Assembly (NCBI RefSeq): GCF_004216695.1
Contig: NZ_SGXC01000003.1
Coordinates: forward strand, 558,001-622,000
Direction of reading: 5' to 3'
Length of the DNA stretch: 64,000 nucleotides
Source of the DNA: Pigmentiphaga kullae
Lineage (GTDB): Bacteria; Pseudomonadota; Gammaproteobacteria; Burkholderiales; Burkholderiaceae_B
Made by a program: the position numbers and the translations under genes. Shown piece after piece: positions 48,137-57,821 of the stretch (the stretch's first letter is position 1; the number at the start of each line of letters is the position of its first letter). The notes beneath the pieces are model-generated. The model saw nothing but the letters and a program-made list of their open reading frames with translations. It had not been told where the DNA came from and did no database searches.

Positions 48137-50149
48137 ATGACATATCTGGTGCTGGCTCGTAAATGGCGGCCGCGTTCATTCGATACGCTGGTCGGACAAG
48201 AACACGTGGTGCGTGCGCTGACGCACGCGCTTTCCACGCAGCGCCTGCATCATGCCTGGCTGTTCACGGGGACGCGCGGGGTGGGCAAGACCACGTTGTC
48301 GCGCATCCTGGCGAAATCGCTCAATTGCGAGACCGGCATCACGGCTACGCCTTGCGGCCAGTGCCGGGCGTGCACCGAGATCGATGCCGGCCGTTTCGTC
48401 GACTACCTGGAACTCGACGCCGCGTCGAACCGGGGCGTGGACGAGATGACGCAACTGCTCGAACAGGCGGTCTATTCGCCCACCTCCGGCCGCTTCAAGG
48501 TCTACATGATCGACGAAGTGCACATGCTGACCGGGCATGCGTTCAACGCCATGCTCAAGACTCTGGAAGAGCCGCCGCCCCACGTCAAGTTCATCCTGGC
48601 CACCACCGATCCGCAGAAGATCCCGGTCACGGTGCTGAGCCGCTGCCTGCAGTTCAACCTCAAGCAGATGCCGCCGGAGGCCATCGTCGGCCACCTCGAG
48701 CATGTGCTGGCGGATGAACAGCTGCCGTTCGAGATCCCGGCCCTGCGCCTGATCGGCCAGGCGGCGCGCGGCTCCATGCGGGATGCCCTGTCGCTGACCG
48801 ACCAGGCCATCGCCTACAGCGCCGGCAACCTGTCGGAAGAAGCCGTGCGCGGCATGCTGGGCACGATCGACCAGCGCCATCTGGTGCGCCTGCTGGATGC
48901 GGTCCGCGCGGCGGACGGCGCCGGGGTGGTGGGCGTGGCCGACGAACTGGCGGCGCGCAGCCTGTCGTATGCCGGGGCGCTGGCCGACCTGGCGGTGATG
49001 CTGTCGCGCATGGGCATGGCCCAGCGCGTGCCGGGCGCGGTGTCCGAGGAGGACCCCCTGGCGGCGGACATCCAGCGGCTGGCAGGCGAGTTCTCCGCCG
49101 ACGAGATCCAACTGTTCTATTCCATCGCCGTGCACAGCCGCGCCGAACTGGCGCTGGCGCCCGACGAATACGCCGGTTTCGTGATGGCCTGCCTGCGCAT
49201 GCTGGCATTCACCGCCGAACCGCAGGCGGCATCCCAGGAGGCCCCCGCGCCGGTCCAGCGGTCCGCCGCCTTGAAGGCGGCGCCGGCGGTGGCCGCGTCG
49301 ATGCCGGCTCCGGCTCCAGCTTCGGTGCCGCCGGCCGCGCGTCCGGCCGCCCCCGCCCCCGCGCCCGCGCCGGCGCGCGCATCGGCTGCGGCCGAGGCGT
49401 TGGCCGCAGCCCGCAACATGTCGATGGCCGGCAACAAGCGCGCGCCGGCCTCGGCGCCTGCCCGGCCGGCCGGCAACACGGCGCGGACCGCGCCGGCACC
49501 GGCACCGGCCTCGCCCCCGGATGGGGCGGGTTCCGACGAAGACGGGCCGCCTGCCTGGCACTCGGAGGCCGAGGCCGGGCTGCGGGACGACGAGGCCGCG
49601 GCTTCGCGACCCGCTGCCGGCCCGGACCGGGACGAGGCGCCGCCCGTGGTACCGGAAGCGCCCGCGGTGCCAGCGCCGCCCGTGGTCCAGGCCGAACCCG
49701 CCCGCGGCGGCGACGGCATGGCCGGCGCGTCCGGCGGTCCCATCGCATTGAACGAGCCGTGGCCGGAATTGGCGGCGCGGCTGCCCATCAAGGGCATCGC
49801 CGCCCAGCTCGCGCAGCAAAGCGAATGGGTGGGCGTCGAAGGCGGCACCGTGGTGCTGAAGGTTGCGACCCGCGGGCTGGCCGAAGGCGCGGGGGTAGAG
49901 CGCCTGCGCGTCGTGCTCGAGCAGCATTTCGGCGTGCCCGTGCGGCTGCGCTTCGAGATCGGCCAGACCGGCGACGCCACCGCTTTCGCGGTGGCCGAGT
50001 CCGAGCGCCAGGCGCGCCAGGCCGAGGCCGAGCGCGCGATCATGGCCGACCCCTTCGTACGTGAATTGCTAGACAGTTTCGGCGGCCAGATCGTACCCGA
50101 CTCGATCCGCCCGGTATCTTCCGAATCCAAACAAGGAACCCAGCCATGA
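48137..50149 (+). CDS. dnaX: DNA polymerase III subunits gamma/tau
   Basis: Clamp-loader ATPase of 670 residues. Walker [12 protein letters not shown] near residue 43, four zinc cysteines ([17 protein letters not shown]), Walker [10 protein letters not shown] near residue 124 and the SRC sensor are intact. Residues 370-560 are an Ala/Pro-rich linker before the tau C-terminal domain ([20 protein letters not shown]). No AAAAAAG-type slippery run was seen. TACAAT at 48124-48129 may be its -10, which would leave almost no leader. Its stop overlaps ybaB (ATGA). Confidence 0.95.
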   Translation: MTYLVLARKWRPRSFDTLVGQEHVVRALTHALSTQRLHHAWLFTGTRGVGKTTLSRILAKSLNCETGITATPCGQCRACTEIDAGRFVDYLELDAASNRGVDEMTQLLEQAVYSPTSGRFKVYMIDEVHMLTGHAFNAMLKTLEEPPPHVKFILATTDPQKIPVTVLSRCLQFNLKQMPPEAIVGHLEHVLADEQLPFEIPALRLIGQAARGSMRDALSLTDQAIAYSAGNLSEEAVRGMLGTIDQRHLVRLLDAVRAADGAGVVGVADELAARSLSYAGALADLAVMLSRMGMAQRVPGAVSEEDPLAADIQRLAGEFSADEIQLFYSIAVHSRAELALAPDEYAGFVMACLRMLAFTAEPQAASQEAPAPVQRSAALKAAPAVAASMPAPAPASVPPAARPAAPAPAPAPARASAAAEALAAARNMSMAGNKRAPASAPARPAGNTARTAPAPAPASPPDGAGSDEDGPPAWHSEAEAGLRDDEAAASRPAAGPDRDEAPPVVPEAPAVPAPPVVQAEPARGGDGMAGASGGPIALNEPWPELAARLPIKGIAAQLAQQSEWVGVEGGTVVLKVATRGLAEGAGVERLRVVLEQHFGVPVRLRFEIGQTGDATAFAVAESERQARQAEAERAIMADPFVRELLDSFGGQIVPDSIRPVSSESKQGTQP

Positions 50150-50472
50150 TGAAAGGACAGCTTGCCGGCCTGATGCGCCAGGCGCAGCAGATGCAGGAAA
50201 ACATGAAGAAGGCGCAGGAAGCGCTTGCCGACATGCTCGTCGAGGGCGTCTCGGGCGGCGGTCTGGTCAAGGTGACCATGTCCTGCCGCAACGATGTCAA
50301 GCGCGTCGCCATCGATCCCAGCCTGCTGGCCGACGACAAGGACATGCTGGAGGATCTCGTGGCCGCCGCGCTCAACGACGCGCTGCGCAAGGCCGAGGCC
50401 ACCAGCCAGGAAAAGATGTCCGCGCTGACCGCCGGCCTGCCCCTGCCTCCGGGCATGAAGCTGCCTTTCTGA
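50146..50472 (+). CDS. YbaB/EbfC-family nucleoid-associated protein
   Basis: 108-residue DNA-binding dimer. [24 protein letters not shown] and the central [23 protein letters not shown] strand region are typical. Overlaps the dnaX stop by four bases and is followed by recR; the dnaX-ybaB-recR order is widely conserved. Confidence 0.95.
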   Translation: MMKGQLAGLMRQAQQMQENMKKAQEALADMLVEGVSGGGLVKVTMSCRNDVKRVAIDPSLLADDKDMLEDLVAAALNDALRKAEATSQEKMSALTAGLPLPPGMKLPF

Positions 50473-50483
50473 GCGGAACGGGA

Positions 50484-51095
50484 ATGGCAGGCGATCGATT
50501 CGTCGGGCCGGCGCCGCTGTCGGTGCTGGTCGATGCCCTCAAGCGCCTGCCTGGGGTGGGCGCCAAGTCGGCGCAGCGCATGGCTTACCACCTGCTGCAG
50601 CACGACCCGCACGGCGCCCGCATGCTGGGCCAGGCCCTGGGCGACGCGGTCGACCGGCTGCGCCACTGCGCGCGCTGCAATACCTTCACCGAATCCGAGA
50701 TCTGCGAGACCTGCGCCAGCCCGCGCCGCGACGCCAGCCTGCTGTGCGTGGTCGAGACGCCGGCCGACCAGAACATGATCGAGGCCAGCCACAGCTACAA
50801 CGGGCTGTATTTCGTCCTGATGGGCCGGCTGTCCCCGCTCGAGGGCGTGGGGCCGAACGAGATCGGTTTCGACCGCCTGCTCGCACGCGCCACCGACGGC
50901 CAGGTCAGGGAAGTCATCCTGGCCACCAATTTCACGACCGAAGGCGAGACCACCGCCCACTACCTGGCCGAGCTGCTGCGCGCGCAAGGGCTGGGCGTGA
51001 CCCGGCTGGCGCGCGGGGTGCCCGCGGGCAGCGAGCTGGAATACGTCGACGCCGGCACCATCGCCTGGGCGCTGATGGACCGCCGCGCGCCGTAG
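50484..51095 (+). CDS. recR: Recombination protein RecR
   Basis: 203-residue recombination mediator acting with RecF/RecO at gaps. A helix-hairpin-helix at [19 protein letters not shown], a C4 zinc finger ([16 protein letters not shown], residues 57-72) and a Toprim domain ([15 protein letters not shown] near residue 83) are all present. It lies 11 bases after ybaB. Confidence 0.95.
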   Translation: MAGDRFVGPAPLSVLVDALKRLPGVGAKSAQRMAYHLLQHDPHGARMLGQALGDAVDRLRHCARCNTFTESEICETCASPRRDASLLCVVETPADQNMIEASHSYNGLYFVLMGRLSPLEGVGPNEIGFDRLLARATDGQVREVILATNFTTEGETTAHYLAELLRAQGLGVTRLARGVPAGSELEYVDAGTIAWALMDRRAP

Positions 51096-51110
51096 GCGCG
51101 CTTTGCCGTT

Positions 51111-51323
51111 TCAGTAGTGTGGAGGGATCTCGTCGCGCAGCGATGCCGGCGCGGCCGGCCCCTGCGCGCTCTGTTCCCGGACCCGGGCCAGCTCGCGCGC
51201 CAGCGCATCGATCTGTTGCTGCTGCCGGTAGACCAGTTCGTTCAGTTGTTCCACCAGGTCTTCCATGAAGGCGAGCTTGATCTCGACTTCCATCAGTCGC
51301 TGGGGGGCGGGTGTGTCGGGCAT
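51111..51323 (-). CDS. slyX: SlyX-family protein
   Basis: 70-residue coiled-coil protein. The core VEIKLAFMEDLVEQLNELVYRQQQQIDALARELARVREQ has the heptad pattern and LAFMED/ELVYRQQ residues of SlyX, and the C-terminus ends in IPPHY as the family does. Function unknown even in E. coli. It converges on recR. Confidence 0.88.
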   Translation of the reverse strand: MPDTPAPQRLMEVEIKLAFMEDLVEQLNELVYRQQQQIDALARELARVREQSAQGPAAPASLRDEIPPHY

Positions 51324-51335
51324 GTGGGGCTGTCG

Positions 51336-52727
51336 TCAATAGGCCTTGCTGTCGTGGACGACCAGGCGCAAGGTCATGAAAAGAATGCGGATGTCCAGCC
51401 AGGGCGACCAGTGCTGGATGTAGTAGCGATCGTACTCCACCCGCTTCATCATTTTGTCCAGGGTGTCGGTTTCGCCGCGCAGGCCGTTGACCTGCGCCCA
51501 GCCGGTGATGCCCGGCTTGACCGTGTGGCGCAGCATGTAGCCGCGTATCTGCTGCCGGTAGAACTCGTTGTGTTCCGCGGCATGGGGGCGCGGGCCGACC
51601 AGGCTCATGCTGCCGTTGAAGACGTTGAACAACTGGGGCAGCTCGTCCAGCGACGTGCGGCGCAGGATCCGGCCCACGGGCGTGATGCGGGGGTCGCCGC
51701 GGGTGGCCTGGTGGATCTTGCCCGGGTCCGGCTGGTGCGTGTACATGGACCGGAACTTCATGACCTGTATCGGTTCCCCGTCCAGGCCGTAGCGGGTCTG
51801 GCGGAAGAGGATGGGGCCGGGTGAGCTCAGCCGCACCAGGGCCGCGATGATCAGCATGGGGACGCCCGCCGCGAGCAGCATCAGGCCGGCGAACAGCAGG
51901 TCCATGCAGCGCTTGATGCCCCGCGCGATGCCCAGGATCTGGGTGTCGTGCAGGCGCAGCAGGGGCACGCCCGCCATGTTGCTGACGCTGACCTCGAAAT
52001 CGCCCAGCGCGGGCGATTCGGGGATCAGGTAGATGGCCGAGGTCGAGTCGCCCAACTGGTTCATGATGGGCTGGGCGTAGGGCGTCTTCATCAGCGTCAT
52101 GCTGATGAAGGCGACGTTGGACTTCTGTTCCTTCAGGTGCTCGACCGCCTGGGGCAGATTTCCCAGGTAGGGCAGGGAGTCCAGCGGCTCCGGCCGCGGG
52201 GTGTCGTCGAAGTAGCCGTCCACCAGGATGCCCATGGCCGGCGAGCGGCGCAGCCGGATGGCCAGGGTCTGGGCCTGGAAGCCGGGCATGATGAAGATGG
52301 CGCGGCGGACGTACTGGCTGGCGCCGTACAGGTGCTGCGCGCTGAGCCGCATCAGCGCCAGGCCGGGCAGCAGCGCCACGGGCGTCAGGAAGGCCCAGGC
52401 CTGCAGGATTTCCCGGCCCAGGTTGCGGTGCTCGATGGGCAGAAGGATGAAGGCGAGCAGCGTCACCATGACCACCTGCGACCAGGTCAGGATGGCGCGC
52501 CACAGCATGAAGGCCATGGTCCGCGTGCTCAGCAGCTGTTCGAAGCGGTAATAGGCGATGCCGGTGGCCAGCGCGATGACGAGCAGCAGCGCCCCGTCCT
52601 CGTTCGAGGGCTGGCGCCCGAAATAGACGCTGGTGGCGGCATGGCAGAGCAGCGCGATCACGGCTGCGCCGATGGCGGCCATGCTGTAGAACATGCGCTG
52701 GTGGGAGGGAAGGCGGCTGGTGGCCAT
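51336..52727 (-). CDS. Polyprenyl-phosphate hexose-1-phosphate transferase (WcaJ-like)
   Basis: Initiating phosphoglycosyltransferase, 463 residues from the ATG at 52727. It has four N-terminal membrane segments, a nucleotide-binding-like middle domain and the C-terminal catalytic domain: a membrane helix (CMDLLFAGLMLLAAGVPML), PGPILFRQTRYG, the KFRSM motif, DELPQLFNVF and MSLVGPRP then KPGITGWAQV. It loads the first sugar phosphate on undecaprenyl phosphate. First step of the exopolysaccharide made by the genes up to the window end. Confidence 0.9.
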   Translation of the reverse strand: MATSRLPSHQRMFYSMAAIGAAVIALLCHAATSVYFGRQPSNEDGALLLVIALATGIAYYRFEQLLSTRTMAFMLWRAILTWSQVVMVTLLAFILLPIEHRNLGREILQAWAFLTPVALLPGLALMRLSAQHLYGASQYVRRAIFIMPGFQAQTLAIRLRRSPAMGILVDGYFDDTPRPEPLDSLPYLGNLPQAVEHLKEQKSNVAFISMTLMKTPYAQPIMNQLGDSTSAIYLIPESPALGDFEVSVSNMAGVPLLRLHDTQILGIARGIKRCMDLLFAGLMLLAAGVPMLIIAALVRLSSPGPILFRQTRYGLDGEPIQVMKFRSMYTHQPDPGKIHQATRGDPRITPVGRILRRTSLDELPQLFNVFNGSMSLVGPRPHAAEHNEFYRQQIRGYMLRHTVKPGITGWAQVNGLRGETDTLDKMMKRVEYDRYYIQHWSPWLDIRILFMTLRLVVHDSKAY

Positions 52728-52738
52728 GGGGTTTCCTG

Positions 52739-53527
52739 TCAGCGTCCGCGGACGCCGGAGCGATATTCCCGCCAGCAGATGGCGAAGAACCGGGGGTCTT
52801 CCTTCAGATAGCGCCGCCACAGCCTGCCGGGATTGCAGAGCAGGCGCCACAGCCATTCCATGCCCATCCGCTGGACCAGCCGCGGGGCGCGCCGCTGCAG
52901 GCCGATGGCGAATTCCATGGCCGCGCCCACGCACAGCACCAGCCCGTGGGGCAGCGTGGGGGCATAGCGGCCGGCCCAGGTCTCCTGCTTGGGCATGCCC
53001 AGGCAGACGAAGACCAGGTCGGGCGCCAGGGTGCGGATGCGGTCCGCGGCTTCGCGTCCTTCGTCGCCGTTCGGATCGAAACGCATCGACGGCGTCATCA
53101 CGGTGACGTCGATGCCGGGATAGGTGGCGGCGAACCGGCTTTCCAGCATGGGGCCGTCGCCGGGCATGCCGCCCAGGATCACGATCTTCCAGCCATGCGC
53201 GACCGCCTGCCGGCACAGCGCCACGAACAGGTCCGAGCCCGTCACGCGCTCGGGCAGCGGGCGGCCCAGCAGGCGGCTGGCCCAGACGATGGGCATGCCG
53301 TCGGCGAACAGGTACTCGGCCTGGCGGTAGATGGGCTGGAGATCGGGCTGCTTGTCCAGGCGCACCACGTGGTCGACGTTGGGGGTCGACACGATGCCCG
53401 CCGGTCCGCGCCGGCTGGCGACGGCGTCGGTCAGGATCGCGACGGCCTCGGAAAAGGTCGCCGCGATGATGTCCAGGTCGAAAAGCCGCATCCGGACGAT
53501 GTCGGGCTGGGCAGGGTGTGTAGGCAT
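52739..53527 (-). CDS. WecG/TagA/CpsF-family glycosyltransferase
   Basis: 262-residue transferase of the GT26 family. IVSTPNVDHVVRLDKQPDLQPIYRQAEYLFADGMPIVWASRLLG (given here only by its first and last parts) aligns with the family's conserved N-terminal block, and LVFVCLGMPKQETWAGRY is the donor region near residue 163. Probably adds the second sugar to the lipid carrier. Starts the divergent unit opposite the Wza-like gene and precedes the initiating transferase by 11 bases. Confidence 0.86.
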   Translation of the reverse strand: MPTHPAQPDIVRMRLFDLDIIAATFSEAVAILTDAVASRRGPAGIVSTPNVDHVVRLDKQPDLQPIYRQAEYLFADGMPIVWASRLLGRPLPERVTGSDLFVALCRQAVAHGWKIVILGGMPGDGPMLESRFAATYPGIDVTVMTPSMRFDPNGDEGREAADRIRTLAPDLVFVCLGMPKQETWAGRYAPTLPHGLVLCVGAAMEFAIGLQRRAPRLVQRMGMEWLWRLLCNPGRLWRRYLKEDPRFFAICWREYRSGVRGR

Positions 53528-53690
53528 GTCGAAATGGAGGACGGGCGTGGTGAGCGTGGGGCTGAAGGGATGCCGGCAGAATGCTACAAAAAATTGCGCC
53601 TGTTATTTCCCGGCTTGGAGTTGTTTGCTGTTCCTTTGCTACGCTGTTCTGCGAGAATGTCGCACCCGCGGTCCGTCCCTGATCCCCCTC

Positions 53691-53696
53691 TATAAT
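53691..53696 (+). promoter_or_regulatory. TATAAT -10 box upstream of the polysaccharide export gene
   Basis: Perfect TATAAT in the 217-bp divergent region, 49 bases before the proposed TTG start. No TTGACA-like -35 at 16-18 bases; activation by a regulator is possible. Confidence 0.5.
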
Positions 53697-53744
53697 CGGC
53701 GCGATGATTTTAGCGGGCGTTTCCGTGACTTCAATGGAGTGGTT

Positions 53745-54626
53745 TTGAGGCAATTACGCATATGTCTGCCCAAGGTGCTGGCTGCGCTGGTGGCGTGGCT
53801 GGCGCTTGGTGCCGCCTACGCCGCCGATGAGATGCCTCATCCCGGCCGCCTGGCGCCCGCAACCATCGTTCCCTCCGAAGTCGAGGGGGGCGCCGTCGCC
53901 ACGGTGGGGCCGGGCGACACGCTTTATCTCACGGTCTACGGCCAGCCGGAACTGGCCGCCCAGGTCACGCTGGACGTCCGGGGACACATCGTGGTTCCTT
54001 TCCTGGGAGACATGGCCGTCGGGGGCGAGGCGCCCTCGGCCATCGCCAAGCGGATCGCCGACGGGCTGCGCCAGCGCGGATACCTGAACGATCCCCAGGT
54101 GGCGATCGAAGTGCTGCGGGTCCGCAGCCGCATGGCCTCCATCCTCGGCAGCGTCGCCAAGCCCGGCCGGTATCCCATCGAGGGCAGCCTGACGCTGCTG
54201 GAGTTGCTGGCCCAGGCCGGCGGCCTGAAGGACAACGCCGACGACGTGGCCGTGGTCCTGCGCAAGGACTCCCAGGCCCCGGACGGCCAGCGCCGGATGG
54301 AGTTGCTGATAGGCAACAAGAGCCTGCCCGACCGTCCCGTCCAGGACCTGTCGCTGCAGGCCGGCGACGTCGTCTACGTGCCGCAGGCCAAGGTTTTCTA
54401 CATCTACGGCGAAGTCACGCGGGGGGGCGCCTATCCCATGGAGCGGGGCCTGAACGTGATGCGCGCGCTGTCGCTGGCCGGAGGGCTGACGCAGCGGGCC
54501 TCGGAACGCCGCATCAGCATCAGCCGGCCGGATCCCGGCACGGGCGAGCAACGCAAGCAACGCGTCAACCTCGACGATCCGGTTGCTGCCGGCGACGTCA
54601 TCTACGTCGACGAACGCTTCTTCTAG
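53745..54626 (+). CDS. Polysaccharide export protein (Wza-like)
   Basis: 293-residue export protein from a TTG start behind GGAG; a GTG six bases upstream is an alternative. The Sec signal peptide ends near AAYAAD and has no lipobox cysteine, unlike Wza. A polysaccharide-export domain is at residues 46-120 (GPGDTLYLTVYGQPEL) and SLBB repeats follow (VLGSVAKPGRYPIEGSLTLLELLAQAGG type segments, twice). It likely forms the outer-membrane or periplasmic export channel. Heads the plus-strand unit. Confidence 0.88.
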   Translation: MRQLRICLPKVLAALVAWLALGAAYAADEMPHPGRLAPATIVPSEVEGGAVATVGPGDTLYLTVYGQPELAAQVTLDVRGHIVVPFLGDMAVGGEAPSAIAKRIADGLRQRGYLNDPQVAIEVLRVRSRMASILGSVAKPGRYPIEGSLTLLELLAQAGGLKDNADDVAVVLRKDSQAPDGQRRMELLIGNKSLPDRPVQDLSLQAGDVVYVPQAKVFYIYGEVTRGGAYPMERGLNVMRALSLAGGLTQRASERRISISRPDPGTGEQRKQRVNLDDPVAAGDVIYVDERFF

Positions 54627-54637
54627 CCGGAGCGGGC

Positions 54638-56110
54638 GTGCGCGCGCACCAGCGTTCCTCTGTCTGGCAGTCGGCGATACCGCTGGCGGTGGCCGTGTCG
54701 CTGTGCGCCGTCCGGCCCGCGGGGGCCGGGCAGCCTGAAGCCGATGCGATGATCGACGCGGTCATCGCCAAGACCGTGGGGGCGGTGGCGCCCAAGGCGG
54801 CCGAACCGCCCGTCCCGGCGGCGGTGCCTGCGCCGGAAGCGCGCGCAGATGCCGGCCAGGCGCCGCCGACGCGGCGCGGCCTGGGCGCGGGTTCGCCGGT
54901 CTTTCCCGAAGGCATCGAATACTCGGTCCAGATCTCGCGCGTGATCCAGCAGGTCAGCAACCCCTATCGCTTGCCGGACACGGCGGGGGACCGGCGGCAC
55001 GGCGACCTGGCCGTGGGCGACGAGGTGCGCGCGGCCGCGATCATTCCCCTGGCGTCCGAGCGCACGCGGCTCCTGGCCTCGGCGGCCTTCGGCAACGTCG
55101 ACTACCGGGACCAGGGCCAGCTCGACCACCATCCCCACGCGTTCAGGACGACCTTGCAGTGGCGCGCGGGAGACCTGCTCCAGGGCAGCGCCTCGGTTTC
55201 CGACCGGGTCCGGCTCAACCGCTACATGGCCAGCAGCTGGCCCGAGCGCGACCTGCTCAAGCAGCGGGTGTTCAACGCCGACATCGGCCTGCGCGTGACC
55301 GAGTCGCTGACCCTGCCGATCCTGGGCGTGTCGCGCACGTCCTCGCGCAACGAGTTCGCGCTGAACCAGCAGCTGTACAACCGGGACGACAGCCAGATAC
55401 AGCTGGCCGGCCGCCTCATGGGCCGGGACAACTCCTACGTGATGGCCGGCGTCTCGCGGGTGCGCAGCAGTTATCCGGATCGCACGCCGCTCCAGATCCA
55501 GCAACTGGACCGGGCCTACACCGACACCGAGTTCTTCCTGAACAGCATCTGGCACTACAGCGCCAGGACCGCCCTGGAAGGCTACGCGGGCTGGCGCCAG
55601 CGCCGGTATTCGACGCTGACCGACCGCAACGTGGATTTCGTCACCGCCGAACTGCGCGCCTACTGGGACTACTCGGTGAAGACCGCGTTCCACCTCCACC
55701 TGTGGCATCGGCCGTTCGGCAACGAGGAAGATCCCTCCACGCTGTATTCCACCTTGACCGGAGGCCGGGTAAGCATGCGTTGGCAGGCCGGCGAGAAGAC
55801 CTGGCTGTCGCTGAACGTCGTGCGCGAACGGCAGAAGAACTATCGCATCGGCGCGGGCGGCACCTCCGAGACCATGAGCTGGCGCGTGGGGCCGCGCCTG
55901 GAGTGGCAGATGAATCCCCGTGTCCTGCTGACCCTGGACGGCTGGCGCGAGCGCGTCAGCGGGGCGGGGTATCCGGGCTACGGCGGCACGGTGGTCCGCG
56001 CCGGCGTGACTCTGATGTACGACAATGGCTCGCCGCGGCCGTCGCGCCTGTACATGCGCGAGGAGTGCGACGCGCCCCGCTACCTGGATACCCGGCTGTG
56101 CGACCAATGA
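54638..56110 (+). CDS. EpsL-like outer-membrane beta-barrel protein of exopolysaccharide loci
   Basis: 490-residue protein with a GTG start and a signal peptide ending at AGAGQ near residue 32. An Ala/Pro-rich linker follows (residues 45-80), then alternating strands rich in aromatic residues and Arg (VQISRVIQQVSNPYRLPD, AFRTTLQWRAGDLLQG) typical of a barrel. Similar proteins occur in exosortase/exopolysaccharide operons. Twelve bases after the export gene. Probably the outer-membrane secretin-like pore or accessory. Confidence 0.72.
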   Translation: MRAHQRSSVWQSAIPLAVAVSLCAVRPAGAGQPEADAMIDAVIAKTVGAVAPKAAEPPVPAAVPAPEARADAGQAPPTRRGLGAGSPVFPEGIEYSVQISRVIQQVSNPYRLPDTAGDRRHGDLAVGDEVRAAAIIPLASERTRLLASAAFGNVDYRDQGQLDHHPHAFRTTLQWRAGDLLQGSASVSDRVRLNRYMASSWPERDLLKQRVFNADIGLRVTESLTLPILGVSRTSSRNEFALNQQLYNRDDSQIQLAGRLMGRDNSYVMAGVSRVRSSYPDRTPLQIQQLDRAYTDTEFFLNSIWHYSARTALEGYAGWRQRRYSTLTDRNVDFVTAELRAYWDYSVKTAFHLHLWHRPFGNEEDPSTLYSTLTGGRVSMRWQAGEKTWLSLNVVRERQKNYRIGAGGTSETMSWRVGPRLEWQMNPRVLLTLDGWRERVSGAGYPGYGGTVVRAGVTLMYDNGSPRPSRLYMREECDAPRYLDTRLCDQ

Positions 56111-56135
56111 CGATTTCCTTCCCCTGAGGCCCACC

Positions 56136-57821
56136 ATGTTGCTCGACGCCAATGCGTTGCCGCAGGACGCCCGGCTGCACGCGGACATCTGTATCGTGGG
56201 GGCCGGCGCGGCCGGCATCGCCATGGCCCTGTCGCTGGCCGACTCCGGCCTGGACGTGGTCGTGCTGGAGGCAGGCGGCCAGGAACCCGAGCCGCGCACA
56301 CAGGCCCTGTACGAGGGCACGGTCGAAGACGCCGCGCTGCACAGTCCGCTCGACCGCTACCGCCAGCGCCAACTGGGCGGCTCGACGACGATCTGGGGCG
56401 GACGCTGCATGCCCCTGGACCCCATCGATTTCGAGGCCCGTCCGTACATTGCCGGCAGCGGTTGGCCCCTCGGCCCCGAGGACCTGGCGCCCTACTATCC
56501 GGCGGCCAATGCCTGGTGCGAGGCCGGCGACTATGCCTATACGATGGCCGAAGCGTTCGCGGAGCCGCGCCGGCCCATGCTGGAAGGCTTCGACGAAAGC
56601 CATTTCTCCACCCAGACGCTGGAGCGCTTCAGCTGTCCCACGAATTTCGGCGGGCGCTACCTGGGGCGTTTGCGGGCGGCGCCGGACCTGCGCGTCGTGC
56701 TGCACGCGAACGTGACCCGGCTGGAACTGGACGAGGCCGGCGAGGCGATCCGTCACGTGGAATTCAAGACGCTGGACGGCAAGGCTTTCGCCGTGTCGGC
56801 GGACAGCGTGGTGCTGGCCGCGGGCGGCCTGGAGGTGGTCCGGCTGCTGCTGAACAGTCCCGGCCGCACGGGACGGGGCGTGGGCAACGCGCACGACGTG
56901 GTGGGCCGCTACTACATGTGCCACCTGGCCGGTACCATAGGCAGCCTCGTGCTGGCGCCGCCCCATCGGGCCTGGCACGGCTACGACGTCGCCGACGACG
57001 GCACGTACTGTCGGCGGCGGCTGGCGCTGCGGCCCGATGTGCAGCGCGAGCAGGGCATCGGCAATTTCGTGGCCCGGCTGCATCACCCCCGGATCACCGA
57101 CCCCGCGCACGGGACCGCCATCCTGTCGCTGCTGTTCCTGGCCCGGGCCTTCGTGCCCTACGAATACGCCAAGCGCCTGCACGGCGACGAGCGGGTCTCC
57201 GTGGGGGGCTGGCTGCGGCATGCTTTCAACGTGCTGCGGGGCGCGCCGTCGGTGGCGGGTTTCCTGTGGCACTGGCTGCGCGACAGGACCCTGGCCGCCC
57301 GCAAGTTTCCCTCCATCATCGTCTACCCCCGGACCCAGCGCTACAGCCTGGATTTCCACGCCGAACAGGAGCCCAATCGGGAGAGCCGGGTGTCCCTGGG
57401 AACGTCCGTCGACGAACTCGGCATGCGGCGGCTGCACGTCGACTGGCACTACACGCGCCAGGACGTGGCGACGGTACAGAAGTCCCTGGCCTTGCTGGCG
57501 GCCGATGTCCGCGATTCGGGCATTGGCGAGTTCGATTACGATCCGGGCGAGGTCGAGCGGGAGATGACGCGCTACGGCGCCTACGGCGGCCACCACATCG
57601 GCACGGCGCGCATGGGCGACGATCCGCGCACCAGCGTGGTCGACAGGAACTGCCGCGTCCATGAGGTGCGGAACCTGTACGTGGCCGGGGCGGCGGTGTT
57701 CCCGACGTCCAGCCAGGCCAACCCCACCCTGACCCTCGTTGCGCTGGCGCTGCGCCTGGCGCGGCACCTGCAGATCCGGCATGCCGGCGGCGAGCCGGCC
57801 GATCCTGGGAGTCCCGCATGA
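56136..57821 (+). CDS. GMC-family FAD-dependent oxidoreductase
   Basis: 561-residue flavoprotein from the ATG at 56136. The FAD-binding GAGAAGIAMALSLADSG is near residue 20 and the C-terminal GMC block GAAVFPTSSQANPTLTL near residue 530; the catalytic histidine is in GAYGGHHIGTARMG near residue 489. No signal peptide. These enzymes oxidise sugar or alcohol hydroxyls. Its place between the EpsL-like and epimerase genes suggests modification of a nucleotide sugar or glycan. Confidence 0.86.
   Translation: MLLDANALPQDARLHADICIVGAGAAGIAMALSLADSGLDVVVLEAGGQEPEPRTQALYEGTVEDAALHSPLDRYRQRQLGGSTTIWGGRCMPLDPIDFEARPYIAGSGWPLGPEDLAPYYPAANAWCEAGDYAYTMAEAFAEPRRPMLEGFDESHFSTQTLERFSCPTNFGGRYLGRLRAAPDLRVVLHANVTRLELDEAGEAIRHVEFKTLDGKAFAVSADSVVLAAGGLEVVRLLLNSPGRTGRGVGNAHDVVGRYYMCHLAGTIGSLVLAPPHRAWHGYDVADDGTYCRRRLALRPDVQREQGIGNFVARLHHPRITDPAHGTAILSLLFLARAFVPYEYAKRLHGDERVSVGGWLRHAFNVLRGAPSVAGFLWHWLRDRTLAARKFPSIIVYPRTQRYSLDFHAEQEPNRESRVSLGTSVDELGMRRLHVDWHYTRQDVATVQKSLALLAADVRDSGIGEFDYDPGEVEREMTRYGAYGGHHIGTARMGDDPRTSVVDRNCRVHEVRNLYVAGAAVFPTSSQANPTLTLVALALRLARHLQIRHAGGEPADPGSPA

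Noticed and set aside
49200-49850. Programmed frameshift in dnaX producing gamma
   Set aside because: No A-rich slippery run followed by a hairpin was visible in the linker region.
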